A program made the position numbers and the translations under genes. Shown here piece by piece: positions 21,621-34,639 of a stretch of DNA of 64,000 nt (its first letter is position 1; each line of letters begins with the position of its first letter). The stretch spans positions 7,006,001 through 7,070,000 of the forward strand of contig NW_026909196.1 in the NCBI RefSeq assembly GCF_033115175.1, given 5' to 3'. The notes under the pieces are model-generated. The model was not told where the DNA came from and ran no database searches. It saw only the letters and a list, made by a program, of their open reading frames with translations. This DNA is from Lepus europaeus. Taxonomy: Eukaryota; Chordata; Mammalia; Lagomorpha; Leporidae.

Positions 21621-24600
21621 TATAGATGACATTTTATGCATTGCTTAACAAAAAGACTTTGCTTTTCTACAAAAGCATTTTTACTGTGATTTTCTCGGTC
21701 TAAGGCATATGAACTCGAATGCACTTTGTCCGGATATGCCTGGATGAAACCAGAAATATCCAGTTGTTTTTTCTGCTAACTCAATCCGAAATATTGTGAA
21801 AGCCTCTGTGTTTGCGTTTTGTACATATTATGAAAAGACTTTATTGTTTTGAGTTTTTTTATCAGGGAACATTTAATTTTGTACTGTTGAAACACTAATT
21901 GGTTCCACATGGAGACACCAGCTCTACACATTCGAATTTTCTAGGGAGAAAGCTAGAAGAACTGCGGCATATAAACATGATATTTCTGTTTGAATAGATG
22001 ACATTTTAGGCACTTGCCTAAGGAAAAGACTTTGTTTTTCTCCAAAACCATTTTTACTGTGATTTTCTCGGTCCACTGCATACGAATTCCACACCAGTTT
22101 GTCCGGATATGACTGGATGAAAACAGAAATATCCTATTTTGTTTTGGCTTACTATATCCCAGATATTGCTACACCCTCAGAGTTTGTGTTTTTTTTTTTT
22201 TCTGGATATTATCCACGGACTTTATAGTTTTGAATGTTTTTATCAGGGAACATTTAATTTTATATCCTAGAAACACTAATTGGTTCAACATGGAGACACC
22301 AGCTCTAAACATTCGTATTTTCTAGGGAGAAATCTAGAGGAACTGCGGCAAACACACATGATATTTTTGTTTGTATAGATGATATTTTAAGCACTTGCCT
22401 AACGAAAAGACTTTGCTTTTCTCCAAAACCATTTTAACTGTGATTTTCTCGGCCTAAGGCATATGAACTCGAAACCACTTTGTCCGGATATGCCTGGATT
22501 AAACCAGAAATATCTAGTTGTTTTTTTTTCTAACACAATCCAAAATATTGTGAAAGCCTCTGTGTTTGTGTTTTCTGCATATTATGAAAGGACTTTATTG
22601 TTTTGAGTGTTTTTATCAGGGAACATTTAATTTTGTACCATAGAAACAATAATTGGTTCCACATGGAGACACCAGCTCTGCACATTTGAATTTTCTAGGG
22701 AGAAAGCTACAGGAACTGGGGCACACAAACATGATATTTCTGTTCGTATAGATGACAAGTTATGCACTTGCCTAACGAAAAGACTTTGCTTTTCTCTAAA
22801 ACCATTTTTACTGTGATTTTCTCAGTCCATTGCATACGAATTCCACCCCACTTAGTCTGGGTATGACTGGATGAAACCGCAAATATCGGGTTTTGTTTTG
22901 GCTAACTCAATCCCAGATATTGCTAAATCCTCTGTGTTTGTGTTTTCTGGATATTATCGATGGATTTTATTGTTTTGAATGTTTTTATTAGGGAACATTT
23001 AATTTTGTGCTTGGAATCACTGAATGTTTCCACATGGAGAAACCAGATCTACACATTCGTATTTTCTAGGGAGAAAGCTAGATGAACCGTGACAAACAAA
23101 CATGATGTTTCTGTTTGTATAGGTGACATTTTATGCACTTGCCTAATGAAAAAACTTTAATTTTCTCCAAAACCATTTTTACTCTGATTTTCTTGGTCCA
23201 TTGCATATGAATTCTGAACCAGTGTGTCCGGATATGACTGGATGAAACCAGAAATATCCCGTTGTGTTTAGGGTAACTCAATCCGAAATACTCTGAAAGA
23301 CTCTATGTTTGTGTTTTCTGGATATTATAGATGGACTTTATTGTTTTGAATGTTTTTATCAGGGAGGATTAATTTTGTACCGTTGAAACACCAATTAGTT
23401 CATCATCTGGACACCAGCTCTATGCATTCGTATTTTCTAGGGAGAAAGCTAGAGCAACTGCGGCAAACAAACATGATATTTCTGGTTGTACAGACGATAT
23501 TTTATGCACTTGCCTAAGGAATAGACTTTGCTTTTATCCAAAAGCATTTTTACTGCGATTTTCTCTGTCCATTGCATACGAATTCCACACCAGTTTACAG
23601 GAGATGACTGGATGAACACAGAAATATCCGGTTTTGTTTTGGCTAACTCAATTGAAATATTTTGAAAGCCTCTGTTTTTGTGTTTTCCGGATGTTATCGA
23701 TGGACTTTATTGTTTTGCATGTTTTTTATCAGGGAATATTTAATTTTATGTTTGCAATCAAAAACTGGTTCCACATGGAGACACCAGCTCTACAAATTTG
23801 TATTTTCTAGGGACAAAGCTAGAGGAACTGCGGCAAACAAACATGATATTTCTGTTTGTATAGATGACATTTTATGCACTTGCCTAACGAGAAGACTTTG
23901 CTTTTCTCCAAAACCATTTTTACTGTGATTTGCTCGGTCCATTGCATATGAATTCCACCCCACTTTGTCCGGGTATGAGTTGATGAAACCAGAAATATCC
24001 GATTGTGTTTTTTGGCTAACTGAATCCCAGATATTGCTACAACCTCTGTGTTTGTGTTTTCTGGATATTATCGATGGACTTTATTGTTTTGAATGTTTTT
24101 ATCAGGGAATATTTTATTTCGTACCGTAGAAACACTAAGTGGTTCCACATGGAGAAACCAGCTCTACACAATTGTGTTTTCTAGGGAGAAAGCTAGAGGA
24201 CCTGCGACAAGCAATCATGATATTACTGTTTGTATAGATGACATTTTATGCATTTACCTAACGAAAAGACTTTGGTTTTCTCCAAAACCACTTTTACTGT
24301 GATTTTCTTGGTCCAGTGCATACGAATTCCAGAGCAGTTTATACGGATATGACTGGATGAAACCGGATATATCCAGTTTTACTTTGGCTAACTCAATCCC
24401 AGATATTGATACAGCCTCTGTGTTTGTGTTTTCTGGATATTATCAACGGATTTTATGGTTTTTAATGTGTTTTTATCAGGGAACATTTAATTTTGTGCTT
24501 GGAACACTAATTGGTTCCACATGTTGAAACAAGCTCTACACATTCGTATTTTCTAGGGAGAAAACTATAGGAACTGCGACAAACAAACATGGTATTTCCT

Positions 24601-25329
24601 TTTGTATAGATGACATTTTATGCACTTGCATAACGAATAAACTTTGCTTTCCTCCAAAACCATTTTTACTGTGATTTTCTCGATCCATTGCATACGAATT
24701 CCACACCACTTTGTCCGGATATGACTGGATGAAACCAGAAATATCCGGTTGTATTTGGCTAACTCAATCAGAAATATTGTGATAGCTTCTGGGTTTGTGT
24801 TTTCTATATATTATGGATGGAATTTATTGTTTTGAATATTTTTATCAGGGAACTTTAAATTTTGTACCATTGATACACTAATTGGTTCATCATGGGAACA
24901 CCAGCTCTACACATTCGTATTTTCTAGGGAGAAAGCTAGTTTAACTGAGGCAAACAAACATGATATTTCTGTTTGTACAGATGACATTTTATGCACTTGC
25001 CAAATGAAAAGACTTTGCTTTTCTCCAAAACCTTTTTTACTCTGTTTTTCTCGGTCCATTGCATACGAATTCCACACCACTTTGTCCGGATATGACTGGA
25101 TGAAACCAGAAATATCCGGTTGTGTTTGGCTAACTCAATCAAAAATATTGTGATAGCTTCTGGGTTTGTGTTTTCTATATATTATCCATGGACTTTATTG
25201 TTTTGAATGTTATTATCAGGCAACATTCATTTTTGTACCGTAGAAACACTAATTGGTTAATCATGTGGACACCAGATCTACACATTCGTATTTTCTAGGG
25301 AGAAAGCTAGAGGACTGCGGCAAAAAAAA

Positions 25330-27958
25330 TGATATTTCTGTTTGTATAGATGACATTTTATGCACTTGCCTAACGAAAAGACTTTGCTTTTCTCCAAAAC
25401 CATTTTTACTGTGATTTTGTCCATCCATTGCATACGATTCCACACTACTTTGTCCGGATGTGACTGGATGAAACCGGAAATGTCCGGTTTTGTTTTGGCT
25501 AACACAATACCAGATATTGGTACAGCCTCTGAGTTTGTGTTTTCTGGATATTATTAACGGACATTATTATTTTGAATATTCGTTATCGGGGAACATTTAA
25601 TTTTGGGCTTGGATACAGTAATTGGTTCCACCTGGAGACACCAGCTCTACACATTCGTATTTTCTAGGGTGAAAGATAGAGGATCTGTGGCAATCAAACA
25701 TGATATTTCTGTTTGTATAGAGGACATTTTATGCACTTGCCTAATGAAAATACGTTGCTTTTCTCCAAAACCATATTTACTGTGATTTTTCTCAGTCCAT
25801 TGCATACGAATTCCAAATCTGTTTGTTCGAATATGACTAGATGAAACCGGAAATATCCGGATGTGTTTTGGCTAACTCAATCCCTGATATTGCTACAGCC
25901 TCTGTGTTTGTGTTTTCCGGATATTATCGATGGACTTTATTGTTTTGAATGTTTTTTATCTGGGAATATTTAATTTTTTGCTTGGAATCACTGAATGTTT
26001 CCACATGGAGACACCAGCTCTACACATTCGTATTTTCTAGGGAGAAAGCAAGAGGAACTGCGGCAAACAAACATGATATTTCTGTTTGTATAGATGACAT
26101 TTTATACAGTTGCCTAACGAAAAGACTTTGCTTTTCTTTAAAACCATTTGTACTGTGATTTTCTCGGTCCATTGCATACGAATTCCACACCAGTTTGTCC
26201 AGATATGACTGGATGAAACCGGAAATATCCGGTTTTGTTTTGGCTAACTCAATCCCAGATATTGCTACAGCCTCTGTGTGTGTGTTTTCTGGATATTATC
26301 AATGGACTTTATTGTTTTGAATGTTTTTTATTGGGGAACATTTTATTTTGGGCTTGGATACAGTAATTGGTTCCACCTGGAGACCCCAGCTCTACATATT
26401 CATATTTTCTGGGTAGATAGCAAGAGGAACTGCGACAAACAAACATGATATTTCTGTTTGTATAGACGACATTTTATGCACTTGCATAAAGAAAAGATTT
26501 TGCTTTTCTCCAAAACCATTTGTACTGTGATTTTCTCAGTCCATTACATACGAATTCCACACAAGTTTGTCCGGATATGACTGGATGAAACCAGAAATAT
26601 CCGGTTTTCTTTTGGCTAACTCAATCCGAAATATTGTGAAAGCCTCTCTGTTTGTGTTTTCCGGATATTATCCACGGACTTCATTGTTTCGAATGTTTTT
26701 ATCAGGGAACATTTCATTTTGTACCGTAGAAACACTAACTGGTTCATCATGGGGACACCAGCTCTGCACATTCGTATTTTCTAAGGAGAAAGCTATTGGA
26801 AGTGCGACAAACAAACATGGCATTTCTGTTTGTATGGATGACATTTTATGCACTTGCCTAAGGAAAACACTTTGCTTTTCTCCAAAACCTTATTTACTGT
26901 GATTTTCTCAGTCCATTGCATACGAATTCCACAGCAGTTTGTCTGGATATGACTGGATGAAACCGGAAATATCCATTTTTATTTTGGCTAACTCAATCCC
27001 TGATATTGCTACAGCCTCTATTTTTGTGTACTCCTGATATCATCCATGGACGTTATTGTTTTGAATGTTTTTTATCAGGGAACATTTAATTTTGTGCTTG
27101 GAAACACTAATGGGTTCCAAATGGAGACACCAGCTCTACACATTCGTATTTTCCAGGGAGAAAGCTAGAGGAACTGCGGCAAACAAACATGATATTTCTG
27201 TTTGTATAGCTGACATTTTATGCACTTGCCTAATGAAAATACGTTGCTTTTCTACAAAACCATTTGTACTGTGATTTTCTCGGACCATTGCATACGAATT
27301 CCACACCAGTTTGTCCGGATATGACTGGAAGAAACCAGAAATATCCGGTTGTGTTTTGGCTAACTCAATCCCAGATATTGCTACAGCCTCTGTGTTTGTG
27401 TATTCCTGATTTTATCTACGGACTTTATTATTTTGAATGTTCGTTATCGGGGAACATTTAATTTTGGGCCTGGATACAGTAATTGGTTCCACCAGGAGAC
27501 ACCAGTTCTAAACATTCGTATTTTCTAGGGAGGAAGCCAGAGGAACAGCGAGAAACAAACATGATATTTCTGTTTGTATAGATGACATTTTATGCACTTG
27601 CCTAACGAAAAGACTTTGCTTTTCTCCAAAACCAGTTGTATTGTGATTATCTCGGTCCATGGCATACGAATTCCACACCACTTTGTCCGGATATTACTGG
27701 ATGAAACTGGAAATATCCGGTTTTGTTTTGGCTAACTCAATCCCAGCTATTGCTACAGCCTCTGTGTTTTCTGGATATTATCAACGGACTTTTTTGTTTT
27801 GAATGTTTTTTATCGGGGAACATTTCATTTTGTACCGTAGAAAAACTAATTGGTTCATCATGGGGACACCAGCTCTACACATTCGTATTCTCTAAGGAGA
27901 AATCTAGAGGAACTGAGGCAAACAAACATGATATTTCTGTTTGTATAGATGACATTTT
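25330..27958 (+). repeat. HOR unit 1, 7-mer
   Basis: This is the first copy of the 7-monomer unit, with anchor-to-anchor length 2599 bp (25360-27958). Upstream of about 25329 the match to the other units fails: 'ggactgcggcaaaaaaaatg' replaces the usual 'ggaactgaggcaaacaaac'. Downstream it is close to identical. The variant 'gattttgtccatcc' in m1 is shared only with unit 7 (near 41720). Confidence 0.9.
26216..26235 (+). repeat. Conserved dyad in satellite monomers (example)
   Basis: 'aaaccggaaatatccggttt' has perfect 8-bp inverted arms around a 4-nt centre. The same place in other monomers carries the full dyad or a version with one arm mismatch (for example 'aaccagaaatatccggtt'), so it recurs about every 372 bp throughout. 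Short dyads of this kind have been linked to centromeric DNA structure; a function here is inference. Confidence 0.7.
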
Positions 27959-30557
27959 ATGCACTTGCCTAACGAAAAGACTTTGCTTTTCTCCAAAACC
28001 ATTTTTACTGTGATTTTCTCCATCCATTGCATACGATTCCACACTACTTTGTCCGGATGTGACTGGATGAAACCGGAAATGTCCGGTTTTGTTTTGGCTA
28101 ACACAATACCAGATATTGGTACAGCCTCTGAGTTTGTGTTTTCTGGATATTATTAACGGACATTATTATTTTGAATATTCGTTATCGGGGAACATTTAAT
28201 TTTGGGCTTGGATACAGTAATTGGTTCCACCTGGAGACACCAGCTCTACACATTCGTATTTTCTAGGGTGAAAGATAGAGGATCTGTGGCAATCAAACAT
28301 GATATTTCTGTTTGTATAGAGGACATTTTATGCACTTGCCTAATGAAAATACGTTGCTTTTCTCCAAAACCATATTTACTGTGATTTTTCTCAGTCCATT
28401 GCATACGAATTCCAAATCTGTTTGTTCGAATATGACTAGATGAAACCGGAAATATCCGGATGTGTTTTGGCTAACTCAATCCCTGATATTGCTACAGCCT
28501 CTGTGTTTGTGTTTTCCGGATATTATCGATGGACTTTATTGTTTTGAATGTTTTTTATCTGGGAATATTTAATTTTTTGCTTGGAATCACTGAATGTTTC
28601 CACATGGAGACACCAGCTCTACACATTCGTATTTTCTAGGGAGAAAGCAAGAGGAACTGCGGCAAACAAACATGATATTTCTGTTTGTATAGATGACATT
28701 TTATACAGTTGCCTAACGAAAAGACTTTGCTTTTCTTTAAAACCATTTGTACTGTGATTTTCTCGGTCCATTGCATACGAATTCCACACCAGTTTGTCCA
28801 GATATGACTGGATGAAACCGGAAATATCCGGTTTTGTTTTGGCTAACTCAATCCCAGATATTGCTACAGCCTCTGTGTGTGTGTTTTCTGGATATTATCA
28901 ATGGACTTTATTGTTTTGAATGTTTTTTATTGGGGAACATTTTATTTTGGGCTTGGATACAGTAATTGGTTCCACCTGGAGACCCCAGCTCTACATATTC
29001 ATATTTTCTGGGTAGATAGCAAGAGGAACTGCGACAAACAAACATGATATTTCTGTTTGTATAGACGACATTTTATGCACTTGCATAAAGAAAAGATTTT
29101 GCTTTTCTCCAAAACCATTTGTACTGTGATTTCCTCAGTCCATTACATACGAATTCCACACAAGTTTGTCCGGATATGACTGGATGAAACCAGAAATATC
29201 CGGTTTTCTTTTGGCTAACTCAATCCGAAATATTGTGAAAGCCTCTCTGTTTGTGTTTTCCGGATATTATCCACGGACTGCATTGTTTCGAATGTTTTTA
29301 TCAGGGAACATTTCATTTTGTACCGTAGAAACACTAACTGGTTCATCATGGGTACACCAGCTCTGCACATTCGTATTTTCTAAGGAGAAAGCTATTGGAA
29401 GTGCGACAAACAAACATGGCATTTCTGTTCGTATGGATGACATTTTATGCACTTGCCTAAGGAAAACACTTTGCTTTTCTCCAAAACCTTATTTACTGTG
29501 ATTTTCTCAGTCCATTGCATACGAATTCCACAGCAGTTTGTCTGGATATGACTGGATGAAACCGGAAATATCCATTTTTATTTTGGCTAACTCAATCCCA
29601 GATATTGCTACAGCCTCTATTTTTGTGTACTCCTGATATCATCCATGGACGTTATTGTTTTGAATGTTTTTTATCAGGGAACATTTAATTTTGTGCTTGG
29701 AAACACTAATGGGTTCCAAATGGAGACACCAGCTCTACACATTCGTATTTTCCAGGGAGAAAGCTAGAGGAACTGCGGCAAACAAACATGATATTTCTGT
29801 TTGTATAGATGACATTTTATGCACTTGCCTAATGAAAATACGTTGCTTTTCTACAAAACCATTTGTACTGTGATTTTCTCGGACCATTGCATACGAATTC
29901 CACACCAGTTTGTCCGGATATGACTGGAAGAAACCAGAAATATCCGGTTGTGTTTTGGCTAACTCAATCCCAGATATTGCTACAGCCTCTGTGTTTGTGT
30001 ATTCCTGATTTTATCTACGGACTTTATTATTTTGAATGTTCGTTATCGGGGAACATTTAATTTTGGGCCTGGATACAGTAATTGGTTCCACCAGGAGACA
30101 CCAGTTCTAAACATTCGTATTTTCTAGGGAGGAAGCCAGAGGAACAGCGAGAAACAAACATGATATTTCTGTTTGTATAGATGACATTTTATGCACTTGC
30201 CTAACGAAAAGACTTTGCTTTTCTCCAAAACCAGTTGTATTGTGATTATCTCGGTCCATGGCATACGAATTCCACACCACTTTGTCCGGATATTACTGGA
30301 TGAAACTGGAAATATCCGGTTTTGTTTTGGCTAACTCAATCCCAGCTATTGCTACAGCCTCTGTGTTTTCTGGATATTATCAACGGACTTTTTTGTTTTG
30401 AATGTTTTTTATCGGGGAACATTTCATTTTGTACCGTAGAAAAACTAATTGGTTCATCATGGGGACACCAGCTCTACACATTCGTATTCTCTAAGGAGAA
30501 ATCTAGAGGAACTGAGGCAAACAAACATGATATTTCTGTTTGTATAGATGACATTTT
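27959..30557 (+). repeat. HOR unit 2, 7-mer (reference)
   Basis: Monomers are m1 27959-28329, m2 28330-28702, m3 28703-29074, m4 29075-29446, m5 29447-29818, m6 29819-30190 and m7 30191-30557. Diagnostics: m1 has 'catacgattcc' (EcoRI site lost by one base); m2 'gaattccaaatctg'; m3 the full dyad 'aaaccggaaatatccggttt'; m4 'cacacaagtttgtcc'; m5 'cctctatttttgtgtactcc'; m6 'gactggaagaaacc'; m7 'ccatggcatacgaattcc' and a shortened 'ctctgtgttttctgg'. Confidence 0.92.
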
Positions 30558-33156
30558 ATGCACTTGCCTAACGAAAAGACTTTGCTTTTCTCCAAAACCA
30601 TTTTTACTGTGATTTTCTCCATCCATTGCATACGATTCCACACTACTTTGTCCGGATGTGACTGGATGAAACCGGAAATGTCCGGTTTTGTTTTGGCTAA
30701 CACAATACCAGATATTGGTACAGCCTCTGAGTTTGTGTTTTCTGGATATTATTAACGGACATTATTATTTTGAATATTCGTTATCGGGGAACATTTAATT
30801 TTGGGCTTGGATACAGTAATTGGTTCCACCTGGAGACACCAGCTCTACACATTCGTATTTTCTAGGGTGAAAGATAGAGGATCTGTGGCAATCAAACATG
30901 ATATTTCTGTTTGTATAGAGGACATTTTATGCACTTGCCTAATGAAAATACGTTGCTTTTCTCCAAAACCATATTTACTGTGATTTTTCTCAGTCCATTG
31001 CATACGAATTCCAAATCTGTTTGTTCGAATATGACTAGATGAAACCGGAAATATCCGGATGTGTTTTGGCTAACTCAATCCCTGATATTGCTACAGCCTC
31101 TGTGTTTGTGTTTTCCGGATATTATCGATGGACTTTATTGTTTTGAATGTTTTTTATCTGGGAATATTTAATTTTTTGCTTGGAATCACTGAATGTTTCC
31201 ACATGGAGACACCAGCTCTACACATTCGTATTTTCTAGGGAGAAAGCAAGAGGAACTGCGGCAAACAAACATGATATTTCTGTTTGTATAGATGACATTT
31301 TATACAGTTGCCTAACGAAAAGACTTTGCTTTTCTTTAAAACCATTTGTACTGTGATTTTCTCGGTCCATTGCATACGAATTCCACACCAGTTTGTCCAG
31401 ATATGACTGGATGAAACCGGAAATATCCGGTTTTGTTTTGGCTAACTCAATCCCAGATATTGCTACAGCCTCTGTGTGTGTGTTTTCTGGATATTATCAA
31501 TGGACTTTATTGTTTTGAATGTTTTTTATTGGGGAACATTTTATTTTGGGCTTGGATACAGTAATTGGTTCCACCTGGAGACCCCAGCTCTACATATTCA
31601 TATTTTCTGGGTAGATAGCAAGAGGAACTGCGACAAACAAACATGATATTTCTGTTTGTATAGACGACATTTTATGCACTTGCATAAAGAAAAGATTTTG
31701 CTTTTCTCCAAAACCATTTGTACTGTGATTTTCTCAGTCCATTACATACGAATTCCACACAAGTTTGTCCGGATATGACTGGATGAAACCAGAAATATCC
31801 GGTTTTCTTTTGGCTAACTCAATCCGAAATATTGTGAAAGCCTCTCTGTTTGTGTTTTCCGGATATTATCCACGGACTTCATTGTTTCGAATGTTTTTAT
31901 CAGGGAACATTTCATTTTGTACTGTAGAAACACTAACTGGTTCATCATGGGGACACCAGCTCTGCACATTCGTATTTTCTAAGGAGAAAGCTATTGGAAG
32001 TGCGACAAACAAACATGGCATTTCTGTTTGTATGGATGACATTTTATGCACTTGCCTAAGGAAAACACTTTGCTTTTCTCCAAAACCTTATTTACTGTGA
32101 TTTTCTCAGTCCATTGCATACGAATTCCACAGCAGTTTGTCTGGATATGACTGGATGAAACCGGAAATATCCATTTTTATTTTGGCTAACTCAATCCCTG
32201 ATATTGCTACAGCCTCTATTTTTGTGTACTCCTGATATCATCCATGGACGTTATTGTTTTGAATGTTTTTTATCAGGGAACATTTAATTTTGTGCTTGGA
32301 AACACTAATGGGTTCCAAATGGAGACACCAGCTCTACACATTCGTATTTTCCAGGGAGAAAGCTAGAGGAACTGCGGCAAACAAACATGATATTTCTGTT
32401 TGTATAGATGACATTTTATGCACTTGCCTAATGAAAATACGTTGCTTTTCTACAAAACCATTTGTACTGTGATTTTCTCGGACCATTGCATACGAATTCC
32501 ACACCAGTTTGTCCGGATATGACTGGAAGAAACCAGAAATATCCGGTTGTGTTTTGGCTAACTCAATCCCAGATATTGCTACAGCCTCTGTGTTTGTGTA
32601 TTCCTGATTTTATCTATGGACTTTATTATTTTGAATGTTCGTTATCGGGGAACATTTAATTTTGGGCCTGGATACAGTAATTGGTTCCACCAGGAGACAC
32701 CAGTTCTAAACATTCGTATTTTCTAGGGAGGAAGCCAGAGGAACAGCGAGAAACAAACATGATATTTCTGTTTGTATAGATGACATTTTATGCACTTGCC
32801 TAACGAAAAGACTTTGCTTTTCTCCAAAACCAGTTGTATTGTGATTATCTCGGTCCATGGCATACGAATTCCACACCACTTTGTCCGGATATTACTGGAT
32901 GAAACTGGAAATATCCGGTTTTGTTTTGGCTAACTCAATCCCAGCTATTGCTACAGCCTCTGTGTTTTCTGGATATTATCAACGGACATTTTTGTTTTGA
33001 ATGTTTTTTATCGGGGAACATTTCATTTTGTACCGTAGAAAAACTAATTGGTTCATCATGGGGACACCAGCTCTACACATTCGTATTCTCTAAGGAGAAA
33101 TCTAGAGGAACTGAGGCAAACAAACATGATATTTCTGTTTGTATAGATGACATTTT
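30558..33156 (+). repeat. HOR unit 3, 7-mer
   Basis: Length is 2599 bp with the same m1-m7 order as unit 2 and scattered single-base differences, such as 'ctatgg' for 'ctacgg' in m6 and 'ggacatttttg' for 'ggacttttttg' in m7. Confidence 0.92.
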
Positions 33157-34639
33157 ATGCACTTGCCTAACGAAAAGACTTTGCTTTTCTCCAAAACCAT
33201 TTTTACTGTGATTTTCTCCATCCATTGCATACGATTCCACACTACTTTGTCCGGATGTGACTGGATGAAACCGGAAATGTCCGGTTTTGTTTTGGCTAAC
33301 ACAATACCAGATATTGGTACAGCCTCTGAGTTTGTGTTTTCTGGATATTATTAACGGACATTATTATTTTGAATATTCGTTATCGGGGAACATTTAATTT
33401 TGGGCTTGGATACAGTAATTGGTTCCACCTGGAGACACCAGCTCTACACATTCGTATTTTCTAGGGTGAAAGATAGAGGATCTGTGGCAATCAAACATGA
33501 TATTTCTGTTTGTATAGAGGACATTTTATGCACTTGCCTAATGAAAATACGTTGCTTTTCTCCAAAACCATATTTACTGTGATTTTTCTCAGTCCATTGC
33601 ATACGAATTCCAAATCTGTTTGTTCGAATATGACTAGATGAAACCGGAAATATCCGGATGTGTTTTGGCTAACTCAATCCCTGATATTGCTACAGCCTCT
33701 GTGTTTGTGTTTTCCGGATATTATCGATGGACTTTATTGTTTTGAATGTTTTTTATCTGGGAATATTTAATTTTTTGCTTGGAATCACTGAATGTTTCCA
33801 CATGGAGACACCAGCTCTACACATTCGTATTTTCTAGGGAGAAAGCAAGAGGAACTGCGGCAAACAAACATGATATTTCTGTTTGTATAGATGACATTTT
33901 ATACAGTTGCCTAACGAAAAGACTTTGCTTTTCTTTAAAACCATTTTTACTGTGATTTTCTCGGTCCATTGCATACGAATTCCACACCAGTTTGTCCGGA
34001 TATGACTGGAAGAAACCAGAAATATCCGGTTGTGTTTTGGCTAACTCAATCCCAGATATTGCTACAGCCTCTGTGTTTGTGTATTCCTGATTTTATCTAT
34101 GGACTTTATTATTTTGAATGTTCGTTATCGGGGAACATTTAATTTTGGGCCTGGATACAGTAATTGGTTCCACCAGGAGACACCAGTTCTAAACATTCGT
34201 ATTTTCTAGGGAGGAAGCCAGAGGAACAGCGAGAAACAAACATGATATTTCTGTTTGTATAGATGACATTTTATGCACTTGCCTAACGAAAAGACTTTGC
34301 TTTTCTCCAAAACCAGTTGTATTGTGATTATCTCGGTCCATGGCATACGAATTCCACACCACTTTGTCCGGATATTACTGGATGAAACTGGAAATATCCG
34401 GTTTTGTTTTGGCTAACTCAATCCCAGCTATTGCTACAGCCTCTGTGTTTTCTGGATATTATCAACGGACTTTTTTGTTTTGAATGTTTTTTATCGGGGA
34501 ACATTTCATTTTGTACCGTAGAAAAACTAATTGGTTCATCATGGGGACACCAGCTCTACACATTCGTATTCTCTAAGGAGAAATCTAGAGGAACTGAGGC
34601 AAACAAACATGATATTTCTGTTTGTATAGATGACATTTT
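33157..34639 (+). repeat. HOR unit 4, 4-mer (m1, m2, m3/m6 hybrid, m7)
   Basis: Length is 1483 bp, 1116 bp (three monomers) shorter than the 7-mer. m3 passes into m6 at about 33945-34010: the m3 start 'ttgcttttctttaaaacc' is followed by the m6-specific 'gactggaagaaacc'. The phase is preserved, as in unequal crossing over between m3 and m6. Confidence 0.88.

Larger units (their letters stand above)
19977..25329 (+). repeat. Diverged 372-bp satellite array, right block
   Basis: The satellite resumes after the retrovirus with anchors near 20159, 20530, 20902, 21638 (after the SINE), 22010, 22391, 22764, 23135, 23506, 23876, 24250, 24622, 24993 and 25362. Steps are 369-374 bp, except one of 381 bp caused by a 13-T run at 22189-22201. 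Copies are individually diverged like those of the left block. Adjacent monomers near 24781 and 25152 share the variant 'gatagcttctgggtttgtg', a local one-monomer duplication. No gene is seen. Confidence 0.92.

Noticed and set aside
21291..21629. 112-codon frame across the SINE
   Set aside because: It lies in a tRNA-derived non-coding retroposon and runs into satellite.
22189..22201. T13 run considered as the tail of a further retroposon insertion
   Set aside because: The satellite on both sides is continuous with no insert or target duplication; it is a simple expansion of a T run normally present in the monomer.
28168..28195. CENP-B box candidate around 'attcgttatcggggaac'
   Set aside because: It has TTCG and CGGG, but the spacing is shorter than the 17-bp box requires and the central A is not in place. 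No better match was seen by eye, and a full scan was not possible.
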